Assembly (NCBI GenBank): GCA_021234155.1
Contig: JAJEKV010000022.1
Location: 2,356,728-2,420,727 of the forward strand
DNA length: 64,000 nucleotides
From: Isoetes taiwanensis
Lineage: Eukaryota; Streptophyta; Lycopodiopsida; Isoetales; Isoetaceae
Direction of reading: 5' to 3'
Shown: piece after piece, positions 22,052 to 32,858 of the stretch
Layout of the letters: each line of letters begins with the position of its first letter
Position numbering within the stretch: the stretch's first letter is position 1
Translations under genes and position numbers: made by a program
The notes under the pieces: model-generated
What the model was told of the DNA's origin: nothing
What the model saw: the letters and a program-made list of their open reading frames with translations, nothing else
Database searches by the model: none

Positions 22052-24086
22052 TGAAATGGGGGCATCCTATTTCCATTTCATAAGGTAAAGGTTGCCACGT
22101 GGCACCACAAAATTGCACACCAGCCCAAAAATGCGGTCCTATTTCTACTATTGGTTCATGGTCTAGTTAGCACAATAAGACACTTTCTCGACTAACCATA
22201 TATGATCCTACTCTATCATCAAATTTCATGGTCTATTACACATAATGACCATAAGTTTTACAGACTTGTTGCCCCCCATGAGTAGAATGCCAAACTGATG
22301 GTACCATGTGTAACATGTGTAATGTATAAATAATATAATACACTAATATTCCAATAACAAATTCGTAAAGATGCATACCAACTCTCACACAATAAAAAGT
22401 ATTCAAGGAGTTAAACAAGGAAAATCAGTTCAACACATCTTAAAAATGGATGCTTAAATAACATCAATAAGATGGTTATTTAAAATATATGTTGTAAATT
22501 AAACAACATATGCAACTCGCCATTAACATCAACAAGATGGTTCCGTAAAACATATGTTGAAAATTTCCAACTCGCCATTAAGTTAAGTTAGCTTAACTAC
22601 TTAGTTAATCTCTTAACCTAACTAAAAAAATTATGGTTTTTCATTGAGGGGCCGTTAAATTAGAACTAACTTAACAAAACATGAAATTTTACACTCCCAT
22701 CATGCCCATTAAGTTAGATTTGAAAAACTAAATTAAACCTTTAGTTGGTGATTCACACTAGTAGTTAAAGGCTATGTTAGGTTAGTGTTAATCATGCTGG
22801 AACTTATGTTAAGTTAAAGATAGTTTTCTCGAGAAAAACGAAATGCGAACATTATAACTGGTACCTTATCTTGAATAACTCCAAGGTTTAATGGATTTAC
22901 CTCTCTCTTCAAGCATTTATCTCTTTAGGAACATTTGAGCCATGGTACTTAGGGTGCTCCATTTGATAAAATATGGTAGCAAGCATACCATAGTACTTTG
23001 GATCATTCAAATTTGTTTTTCACTATGGAGAATGTATAGTGACTTTTGTTGAATACACCATGGTGACCATGGTTGGACTTGATGGTTACACGAGCAATAA
23101 AGAAATTTAATGGTCCGAATAAAAAATCACTGTTAAAAGTAATTGACTTAATTGACTCAATGACTGTACATATATTGACCGAAAAATATTCAACTTTTAC
23201 ACTTGTTTTTATCTTCGACAACTCGGCAGTACTCTCAATCGGCATCAGATCTTCACCTGTCGACAAACCAGGATCAAATGCTCCTTAATTGTCTAGATGA
23301 TGATCTTAAGTTTTTCCCTTGCCAATTTCCGTTGGTGTCTTCCTCTAGTTGGTCTGACCTTATAAACTTCCAAATACAATGATTTTTATAATAACAAATA
23401 GTGTGGTAATCCATTTACGTTTTAGGTATTACCTCAAGGAAAGTGCAAATTATCGAGGTTTTATATTTACCGTGGTGGTTACTGATTCATAGAGTATGTG
23501 AACTTGCACAGGGAATAGCATGCAACACTAGTTGCAATAATTTCTTAGAGTATATAACTCCTAACAATTCAAAACAAGATAGCATGCAAAACATTAGTTG
23601 CAGTCCAAAACAAACTTAACAAGAGGTGAGCCTGTACTTATAGGAAATAATGAAAGAATAAACAAAGATCCGCAAGAGTAAACAACTATGCACACGCTTT
23701 AAAGATCAAAAGAGACGTTATAGATCTTGCAAAAGCATTAATTATTTGTTGTCAAGCTATAGCAAATTGCCTTCTACAAGCAGTACTAACACCAATTACA
23801 AATTTCTCTGAAATGACTAAAAGGTCAACACCCCTAAACAATTTGTAAAATGTGCATCCAACACGAATATGCAATGAAAAAACATCATGGAAGTTTGTAT
23901 TGGTTTTCTTAATATTGTTTTCCAAGCTTGCACAAAACCAAAGAAATGTATTCCTCTTCATCCAAAAGATCTGATTTCATCTTGAATCTTCATCATATCC
24001 CATCATAAACTTGTCAAACCAAGTGAAACTCCTCGCCACGTGGCATCATTTCCAAGGCGGAATGGAAGTTGGGGTTCCGTATTCCG
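22052..24086. mobile_element. Possible 2-kb element bounded by inverted GGAATGG/CACGTGG termini
   Basis: The left terminus at 22052-22120 (AAATGG...TTTCCATTTCA, then TTGCCACGTGGCACC) faces an inverted relative at 24018-24086 (CGCCACGTGGCATC...GGCGGAATGG...ATTCCGC). The ends are roughly two-thirds alike. The interior has no ORF over about 90 codons; near 22450-22590 it holds an imperfect duplication (ACATCAAYAAGATGGTT...ACTCGCCATTA). No TSD was confirmed, so two independent repeat copies remain possible. Confidence 0.4.
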
Positions 24087-24509
24087 CAGGCATCAATTCT
24101 GACTGGTTTTGACAGGTTCCAACTCCCCTGTTTTTCCTTTTCTGCATAGCTCCAACAAACTTGGCAAGGTAAGCAACAGACGCACCAGAAGCCTCCGGAC
24201 ACACAAAGCTTCTTAAGCTTCTGGCCTTAAGCTTCAAATCTGGCCTTAAGGTTCAAAGATCCAGCCTTAAGATCTTTCTGGCAATGGCATATGTTTATTT
24301 TTCTTCCTTTGCTGCAAAAAATTGGCTGGATTCAGCCAGAAACTGCCGTGGGCAAAAGTTCCAACTGCATGATTTATTTTGAAGCAGGATTGACCTTTTG
24401 AAGCACAAAATACAACCTTTGAAGCAGAAAATGCAGTGCGAATCGACCTCCTTGGCCCCTGTAAATACTTCGTCTTCCAAGAATCGAGCCTGCCGAAGAG
24501 AGAAAATGA

Positions 24510-24646
24510 TTTTTTTTTTTTTTTTTTGATGAACGTGAACCTTTATTACTCAAAAGAATACAAAGAGTACATGGGGGACTCAAAACCCAGTGGAGAAGAT
24601 ATCCACTAGAGCAACACTACCCACCACATACATAACATAGAAAAGC
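24510..24646 (-). mobile_element. 5'-truncated LINE stub with 11-bp TSD
   Basis: A poly(T) run followed by the exact inverse of the 3' end of the LINE at 33000-34930 (GAGTAATAAAGGT..., CAAAACCCAGTGGAGAAGAT). It is flanked by AGAGAAAATGA at 24499-24509 and 24647-24657. This is the classic product of target-primed reverse transcription with early termination. It shows the LINE family has retrotransposed at least twice in this window. Confidence 0.92.
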
Positions 24647-24837
24647 AGAGAAAATGAATTTTTTGCTTAGAACAGAGGAAAAGAGGACGGAGAAAAGAGG
24701 AAAAAAGGATCATGTGGCTGCCCCACTGCGTAAACTCGATCCCTTAATTGCCAAATCAAGCTACAAACTGTAGCAAAACGAATCCCTGAACTGCAATCGA
24801 CTCCATGAACTCCCTAATCGACCCAACTTCCGTTTTG

Positions 24838-24953
24838 TTGGGGAATGCCATAGGGTCGCCCCTTTCCGGTTTGGAAGGGACCCCCTCCCGGCTGCCGCCG
24901 GTCGGGGGGGCCTTCTTCCAAACTGGAAAGGGGCTCCCTATGGCATTCCCCAA
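24838..24953. repeat. Long hairpin element (about 48-bp arms)
   Basis: TTGGGGAATGCCATAGGG at 24838-24855 pairs with CCCTATGGCATTCCCCAA at 24936-24953. Pairing continues through CCCCTTTCC and TTTGGAAG to a GC-rich loop near 24886-24904. Non-coding foldback structure, with the same GGAATGCCAT core as the hairpin at 15581. Confidence 0.85.
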
Positions 24954-26225
24954 TACATAATGTTGAAATAGTTGCTTACCTTCCTCGTTATAATGCTATG
25001 GGCCATTGCAATAGCAATAGAAATGACATTTCTTGGATGGGGACGCCTCACTTCACATCTCTTATTTATTCTGCTTCTTCTCCCATTTTCGTTTATCAAT
25101 GTTCTCTTGAGCTAGTTTTCTCCTCCTTCTCTGTCCTACCAGTTTCTCTACTCTATTTTGTTACTTCTAGCCTCAAGCAATTTTTCCATCCATCCAGAGC
25201 TGTTGAGGATGGGTTGTCCATAAGAAAAGCCTTACTTCATTATGGTATTCCAGCAACCACTCTAACTCGTTGAGTTTTTGGTGAGTGTGAGGTGAAAGGG
25301 GGATCAAAACCTAAAGATTTATCAGATGTGGAGGAACCTGGTTCAGTGGGCATTATAAATGTGTGATGAGGGTAGGGGCACTACAAGAGAATAAGCAATC
25401 TAAGTCACTAGTTTCATCATTTATTTGCTTAAAATCACACTTTCAAATTTTTTAGATTTTGATACAATAGGTGACGGTAGCTGTTGATGGAATCATGTCA
25501 TCTATATCGTCACTTGTAGCATTACCAATAACAACAGTTATAGTATCATGTTTTATAGCATTGTAGTAGCGTAATAGTATCATTTGTAGCATCGTCTATA
25601 GTTGCAGTTATAATATCATGCATTTTGTCCTTGTGGTGCTATAATAGTGTCAGATATATGATCACATGTATTGCTATAATTAAATCATTCATAATATCGC
25701 CAGGAGCGCTATAATAGTATCAGCTATGGCATCACCTTTTTTGTTATAATTAAATGACTTATAATGTCAACACAAGCGTCATCCTTTGTATCATCCTTTT
25801 TAACATGATTAGTATTAGATGTGGCATTGTCAATGACAATGCCACATATAATATCACGTGAAGGTTATGATTGCATCATTATGAACATCAAGTATAATAT
25901 CACATATTGTGACAAATTGGACCATAATTGTATCAAATATAATTTCACATTTTCCACCACCTATAATACCATCTATAAACCCTCTATAAACCCTGGACGA
26001 ATATCAGCAAAAACAACTAGGGCTGAGGTCTGGGGGGATTTAATTCAATGGTGCAATTACCTAATAATGACCTATTGGTCTCCGTGGACGTTAAAAAAAC
26101 TATTCTATTATTCTATTCTATTATTTCAATGGTTTATCTGTACAAAAATAGTAGGAATTATGTACAAAATATGCTATAGACGTGTACAAAAATTTTCGGT
26201 AGCCCAAATGCAAATGGAGTCACAC
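24954..26225. other. No recognised gene; diffuse ATCA-rich repeats
   Basis: From 25440 to 25990 the sequence repeats loosely around ATAATAGTATCA/TAGCATCRYC phrases (period about 40-60 bp), an old tandem array. No gene. Confidence 0.45.
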
Positions 26226-27341
26226 TTGGTGTCATGAAGGAGAAGGCAACTGAAAGATGGCATAACTGGACACAAATGGTGGCGTCTTTTTAGAAGTAGA
26301 CATCCTGAGCTCTCATTTAAATCTGCCTAATGTGTTGAAGTGCAAAGAATTAAGGCAATTAACTCCACCAATTTAATTGGTTTTTACATCAGCCTTAGAA
26401 AGGCTTTTGATGATTTAGATTTTGAACCATGTAGAATATGGACTAATTGTGATGAGACGGGTGTGCAAGTAGGCAACAGATGTGGGATGAGAATTGTGGC
26501 CAGGAAAAAGGATAGAAATGTTACTGAAGCAATCTTTAACAATAGAGAGTGGTTAACTACCCTATGTTGTGTAAGTGTTGCAGGCCATACTATTCCCAAT
26601 CTTTACATTTTTAAAGGCAAGAAATTAAGGGATAGGGATCTTCTTGCTGGCTGTGAACCTGGGGCAGCTATATCTTATAAAAAAAAAGCTTCGATTACTA
26701 ATGACCTTTTTGATGCATGGTTAGATCACTTCAAGAAAAATGTACCAGGAGATATTAGTTTAAAAAGACATCATTTATTGATTTGTGACGGCCATGGATC
26801 TGATCCAACGTGCCAAGGAAATGGGCTTGCACATATTTCAACTACCTCTATATACTTCTCACAAGCTCCAACCACTTGATGTTTCCTGTTTTGGACCTAT
26901 GAAGGGTGCATTTAAAGCTTTGAGACACAAACACATGGTGCAAAATGATATGCATGAACCAAACAAGGAGGACATGGCAACATTGATCTCTCAGTCTCTT
27001 AGACAATCATTAACTGCAGATAACATCAAAGTAGGCTTTACTGCCACATAAATTTGGTCATGGAAAATGCTTTCTGTGCAACCAGATCCAGTAGCTAAGT
27101 TCAAGACAATGAAGATGAGGAGGAGATACTTGGTGTTTCTATGCCTTTTACACGGGGTGTAATTGATGCTAGGCAAAGGGCAAAAGCTAGATCAATTTTG
27201 AAAAGAGACTTAATTCCCAAAAAAACACTTGGTCATGGTCTTCATTTTCGATATTGTGAAAGCCAATATGAAGATCCAAACAAAATGGATAACGATCTTA
27301 GTCATCCTTGTCCCATGCACAATGCCTTTTTAAACATATGA
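26226..27341 (+). pseudogene. pogo/Tigger-like DDE transposase, degenerate
   Basis: Reading from about 26250 (GITGHKWWRLFRSRHPELSF) there is a TAA, then an in-frame 179-codon stretch with the first catalytic Asp (WTNCDETGVQVG) and the second (LLICDGHGSD). A frameshift near 26800 leads to LPLYTSHKLQPLDVSCFGPMK with the third Asp, and the C-terminal part is again interrupted. The D-D-D order and the SHxLQPLDV motif are typical of the pogo superfamily (DDE_1). TIRs were not found. Inactive. Confidence 0.85.
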
Positions 27342-27545
27342 TGGACAATTTTGTATATTTATACAGCTCGAATTTTCTAAGTACTTGAAGTCTGATTATG
27401 TGATGTAATTAGTTGTTGAAACAACAAGTGTCTTTTGTTTTACATATCAATTACAAAGTGATGGTTCAAGTGATTGCTTGCCTAAGTTTGTTTATTAATT
27501 AATGGTGTAGTTTCTGATTTTGTTATTTATATTGTAAGTAGTTGG

Positions 27546-29216
27546 GAGGAAAATTAGGGATGTTAGGGTTTAAGAGCGGCTAGGGCGGCGGCAGGCGGCC
27601 GCCCGATCCCTTGGAGTGTCTCTTCTTGCATCTCGGTTGCTGGATGAGTAGCCAGTGGAAAACCTGGCTACTGGCTTCTTCATTCGGTGGTTTCTCTGCA
27701 GATTGTCTGAAGGTGGACGCAGCTTCAAGTCTTGTAGCAGAGGCATCTTGGATGTTCGCCTAAACTTCTGAAGATACCTGTCCAGCACAAGATCTGAGGT
27801 CAGGAAGCCTTCTTGATTGCTCTTCTGTGATCAAACCAGCTAGTGGAGTCGCCATTCTGCATCAATCTTCCTTGCTCGGTTGATGCTGCTGGAGGATATT
27901 CCAACATGGGTTCTATGGTACGATTTACATCCTTCTCTTTTGTGGGCTGTTTTGGCTAGTTCTTCCATCAGATTCAGGTCAGGATAGAAAGGCTGCACTC
28001 AATGCAGGCAAGGAAAAAAATTATTGCACTCACTGCAATTTGGGGGCTTTGAGGTATTTGGGTTATAGCTCCTATCTTGGAGAGGTGTCTATGCCATAGC
28101 AACCAGTTGAGTTTTCTTCAGTTTATTAACATGAAAAGAAAATGCTTCTTTCTTAGCTGACATGTTTAGGCATCGGGATTAGTTGGAGCAGGCAATGAAC
28201 TTGAGCTGTGAGGCCTCTCTTCTGTTGTCTGCTAAGGTACTGGCCAAAACTTGGGGTATGGCACGATTCTTCTTGACTGCAGGCTGGTCATTGAGAGATT
28301 GGTGCTCAAGACTTATTCAGCCGGCATCTTAGGCACTTTTATTTTGCAATGATCTTCCGAGGCTGAGCAGACTTGTGTTGTATTTAGCATCTTCGTTCTT
28401 GTGTTGTTCCTTTGTATGAAACTTTCCGGTGGATGCTCAAGATGTGCAAAGTGACTCACAAGAAATAGGTTGCCTTAGCTTGGGTGTTGGTGATGCCTTG
28501 GAAGGCGTTGGTGGAGTGTGGCTGCATTGCTTCTGCTTGGTGTTGGTTCTAACAGATTTTGAATGCCCTAATATTGTATCTTGGAAGGAGTTTAGTTTTT
28601 TTTTCATGTTGGCTCACTTCTATCCCAGCTAGAAGAAGGGCGTGGTTGCAGGATGCAGTATTATGAAAGAAGGCCATACTTAAGGGAAAATCCAGAGGCA
28701 TTTGGATCGGGAGGACCAAATGCATTCATTGCTGCTTATCAGTTTGGCTGGTTGGTTGAGCATAATTATGATGATGCCCAAGCAGGTGACTAAAAGTAGA
28801 GGTAGAAGTAGTAGACCACCCTTTGGGGAGGCCTCTAGAAGACATTGGCATTTGGAGAAAAAAGTGAGACAACTTACCTCCTAGTACAGCAGGAAAAGAG
28901 TAAGCAGCCTCCTTGTAGTATCCTTATGCAGATGTGAATTTTGGGGCCAAGTTAATGCGCGGGAAGACAGCCCTTCACCTCTTCATTTGTCTACCAGTAT
29001 TTTCGGGTGGTTTTTTAGGTGGCAACATCTTCATGCATCATGGGATATTTTCTTTCGATGAACTTCTGGAATAGTTTTGTTTTCTACCTCCACACTTGGG
29101 TTTTTGAGCACCCGTGTTGACACGTTTAGGCTATCTGGCTATTTTGGAGCCTTAAATAAATGTATTTAATACATACTATTAATAAAAATAAAAATATCTT
29201 GCTTTCAAAAAAAAAA
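27546..29216 (+). mobile_element. Poly(A) retroposon without ORF, TSD-flanked
   Basis: The duplication AAGTAGTTGG occurs at 27536-27545 and 29217-29226, the right copy directly after a 12-A tail. The 1.67-kb insert begins near GAGGAAAATTAGGG with a GC-rich leader (GGCGGCGGCAGGCGGCCGCC) and ends ...AATAAAAATATCTTGCTTTC-poly(A). No ORF above about 67 codons and no RT motif. It could be a non-autonomous LINE derivative or a reverse-transcribed host RNA; I cannot tell which. Insertion by LINE machinery is inferred from tail and TSD. Confidence 0.75.
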
Positions 29217-29226
29217 AAGTAGTTGG

Positions 29227-31226
29227 AAGATTTTGTCTCCATTGGCTTATATCGCCCCCCTATCCCATGATTTCTTGGACAGAGGTATTTCTCTTCCCAT
29301 CCCCCACTAATATGTTTGCTACATTTGCAGCATGGGCATTTGGAAGTGGCCATCTTGGCTGCAGGGGTTCGATTCCCCTCGCTCCATCTTGTAAAACTGT
29401 CATGCAATGGTTTTGTACGCATATGTATTGGCTGCTCAAACAAAATAGTGCATAAATGTAAGTGTTCCTCTTGGTTTTGTTGATTTTAATTGACAGAAAT
29501 TTGGTGTGCCATTGTGGTCCAGGTGCAAACCATGGAGCAAATCTGGTGCAGTATCAAAGGCATCTACTGCACCATTAAAGGACATATGCCGAACCCATTT
29601 TGCGTGAAGCATATGCCAAGAAGACTCTGTTGTGCACCATAATGATTGGGCACCTCACTAAAGAGAGCGAGTAGGTCCCCATAAACCTATCACCATCTGG
29701 AACAACCATCAAGTTCAAAAACTTGCCGAGCTTTGGTTTCATTTTTCCTTATTGAGACAATAAAATTTTGAGGAAAGAAAGAGACATATTGCTCATTAAC
29801 AATTAAAACAGCTAAGCAGCAAAAAAAATTCTATAATTTACCTACTTTGGGCAATTGTTTTGCAGATCTTGTCACTGGTAAACGGTTCTCGAGCACTCTC
29901 CTTTAGTAGGATTGCTTCTTTCCTTTATCGATAGGTTTCTAGTTGTACCTTTTGTGTTTTGATCTTTATGCATGTTGCTCTTACCGGTGGATGAGCAAGA
30001 CATCTAGTAACAGACTTGTTGTTGAATCAGATGAGTTTTCTAAGCAGAGGCCAATTGCAGAGTTACTTCTTATTCCAGGATTTCTAGATTTTTGGGCTGA
30101 AGTTGACCATGGTGGTGTGATTTGCTCAGGTCTCAGGGGTTTTTTCAATGGTAGGGTTCTCTGTTCTTGCTAGGTTTTTGGCCAAGGAGGCAGATCTTTG
30201 GACATAGCTATGAGTAATAAAGCCTGCCTATATCGTCCACATGCACCCTTTTTATAATTTCAAGCAATTTTGCTCTTTTAAGCGTGGTTTTTAGCTAATT
30301 TGTGTCTCTTTAATCATGATTACGTTCTATAGGTCAGCCAGTTGATCCAGAAGAAACAAATCTTGCTGAGGTTAGGTAGGAAGTTATGCACTTACCAGAG
30401 GAATTTTTAGCTGCTTGAGACTTTTCATCAGGTATTTATAGTAGTAACATTTAATCTTTCTTTAAGCTATGGGTCTCATGTGGTGCTTTGATTGGAGACT
30501 TTTGTTTTAAGCCTCTCGTCATTGGTTTGAGTCCTTGCAAACACTAGTTTTACTTTACGTTGTATTAGTTGGTCCCTACATATACGTAGTCATAGATTCG
30601 AATCCTTGTGAACACACATTTTAAATATATTTTTCCTGGTTCCTGCACATACATACTTTAATGGTTCTATTAGCCGTTAGTTAATTGTCATGTCATTTAT
30701 TGCCATATATTTTTGTAGATATTTTTTATTTTCTTATCTTCTTGTAAATAAAATGATGTAATATATAGGCCCATATGAAAATATATGATCCATCCAAACA
30801 ACCTTTAAGACAATGAATTAAAATACATTTCATGGGCATAGCAAATTCGAAACCATCCAACCATTGAAAAAATTCGTATACGATATTAGAGATTATGAAA
30901 TGAAGGAAAACGAAAATGGACGTGTGTTTTTTCTTGGAAAATTTGTTCTTTTCCCACAGTTTCTGTTCGAAACACTTCCTTGGCCAAATCTGGGCAGAGT
31001 TTTTGAATTCGGCCTTCACTGAATCTCAATTCCCTCAGAATTGATATCTGGCCTGGTAGAGGCTAGCAGTTCATATGTAGCATAATAACAGGGGGTTTTC
31101 TTTGTGTTTTTGTACGCTTTTCACTAAGGTTTTCCTATGATTTCGTGATGTATTCAAATGGATGTACTAATGCGTACATCTAGGGTGCACCATTTCTGAG
31201 CCATTGATTTTAGCCTTTTTTTTTTC
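29227..31226. other. No confirmed gene; possible exon-like stretch
   Basis: An ORF at 29990-30170 begins MSKTSSNRLVVESDEFSKQR and continues IAELLLIPGFLDFW; a further short open stretch near 30340 (GQPVDPEETNLAEV) sits after a TATAG acceptor-like site. They might be exons of an unknown gene, but the joins are not supported. The remainder is AT-rich. Confidence 0.25.
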
Positions 31227-31397
31227 AATGGTCAACAACCAATGGCTCACAACAAAAGCCCCTTTTTTGTGCGTGTGGTGCATAATGGTCAACAACCAAT
31301 GGCTCACAACAAAAGCCCTTTTTTTGTGCGTGTGGTGCATAATGGTCAACAACCAATGGCTCACAACAAAAGCCCTCTTTTTGTGTGTGTGGTGCAT
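31227..31397. repeat. 57-bp tandem repeat, three copies
   Basis: AATGGTCAACAACCAATGGC starts exactly at 31227, 31284 and 31341. Because 57 is divisible by three, several frames stay open and give spurious 19-residue repeat ORFs on both strands. Confidence 0.95.
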
Positions 31398-32042
31398 AAT
31401 GGGCACATGAAGGGCTTGAAGGGCGCATGTAGTGCAGTTTCCCCGCCGGCAACACATTTCTTATCATAACTTTTGATCCAGAGCTCTGTTTCAGATGATT
31501 TTTATTGCGTTGGAAAGCTCTCTCCGAGATCTTTTTGATAGTGTATGATATGGATATGTTTGATTAAGTTATCTATGCTAAATAGCAATTTTTCGGCCGG
31601 GTTTGGTAGGCTTTCACATCCTACCAGCTGATTAATACAGGATTGCGCTTTGGATATTGTTTTATGGCTCATTCTGAATGAAGCTTGCAAAAAATTACCA
31701 TGCGTTTTTAGATTTTGAGGCAGTTATTAAGCAAATTCCAAGGCTTCTAGATCCTTGTGCTAACAAGCAGAAAAGTTTCCCACTTTGGTTTCTCACTACA
31801 AGAATCCATGGAGGCCAAATGCTGCTGTTAAATTCCAGTTGAAAAATGTTTGTGTATGGGTGTGTAATGAAATTCAAAAGCTACAGGTGATGAAGCCTCA
31901 AATGAATTCTAGTTTTTTTCTGGTTTGAATTCTAAAATTTTTGTCACACCGGGGGCCGAAAAATTTTTTTTGCAACACAAACCATTAACATCCAACATAT
32001 AAAAATTAAATCCCCCAACACATAACAGCCAACACATAACAA
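31398..32042. other. No recognised gene
   Basis: Short ORFs only; CCAACACATAACA is repeated near 32015-32050 at the edge of the foldback element. Confidence 0.4.
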
Positions 32043-32516
32043 CCATTGACATTAACAACCAACACATAACTACCATTGACATTAATTAACACAACCATTG
32101 GGTCCAACACATTTAAATTAAAATCCCCCTTAAACCCCCTTTGGTTTGGGCGCATATTCACACGGGGGGTGACGTAGGGCAGCGAGAGCCCTCATAATTG
32201 TATTTTGCACGTACGAAATCAACACTATATAGTATTCCGCTTGAAATCTTATAGTATTTTGCGAATCTTGTTATACAGTATAGCAAATTTTGTACTTGCA
32301 TACCCCACAAACGAGGAACTTTACGTACGGTGTAGATTAAGGAATAAGGGGTGAATATGCCTATCCAACAGCTCTCATTGCCCGGAGTCACCTCCGTATG
32401 AATATGCACCCAAACCAAAGGGGGTTTAAGGGGGATTTTAATTTAAATGTGTTGGACCCAATGGTTGTGTTAATTAATGTCAATGGTAGTTATGTGTTGG
32501 TTGTTAATGTCAATGG
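32043..32516. mobile_element. Foldback element with about 117-bp inverted arms
   Basis: Left arm 32043-32159 and right arm 32399-32516 are near-perfect inverses, from CCATTGACATTAACAACCAA on the outside through TCCCCCTTAAACCCCCTTTG to GCATATTCA inside. The 240-bp loop has no credible ORF. No TSD was resolved because the outer bases are themselves repetitive. MITE/foldback class, superfamily unknown. Confidence 0.8.
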
Positions 32517-32858
32517 GATAATCTTATAACTCACCAAACATTCCCAGAAGAACTCTTTCTTTCTGAATTCACATTTGTACTAAGCAAAAGATTTTGAAAC
32601 CTAGATCATAGAATCTTGGTTGGAAGAATTTGTTGGTGATAAGAATTGTTTGGCTACTAGAATTTTCCGAGTTCATTGTGACTGGTCCGATCATCATATT
32701 TACGTGAAGGTATTCTCTCCTTAATTTGAATGGTTAGATCTAGCTTTCTTGCAATTTGTGAGGTATTCTAGTCCAAACTAATCTAGAACTGCTCCTTTTT
32801 ACATCCTATTTTTTGCCCTGCCTTTCTCTCTTCCTTTCTAACTCTTCCCTATTTTTGC

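Noticed and set aside
29350-29390. tRNA-like T arm (AGGGGTTCGATTCCCCT)
   Set aside because: No matching acceptor strand, anticodon arm or A box upstream; at most a remnant of a tRNA-derived SINE.
31167-31469. Repeat-containing ORFs of 68-96 codons on both strands
   Set aside because: Open only because the 57-bp repeat keeps frame; both strands are open in several frames.
32158-32418. 86-codon ORF in the loop of the foldback element
   Set aside because: No motif, and its ends lie in the inverted arms; no evidence that it is coding.
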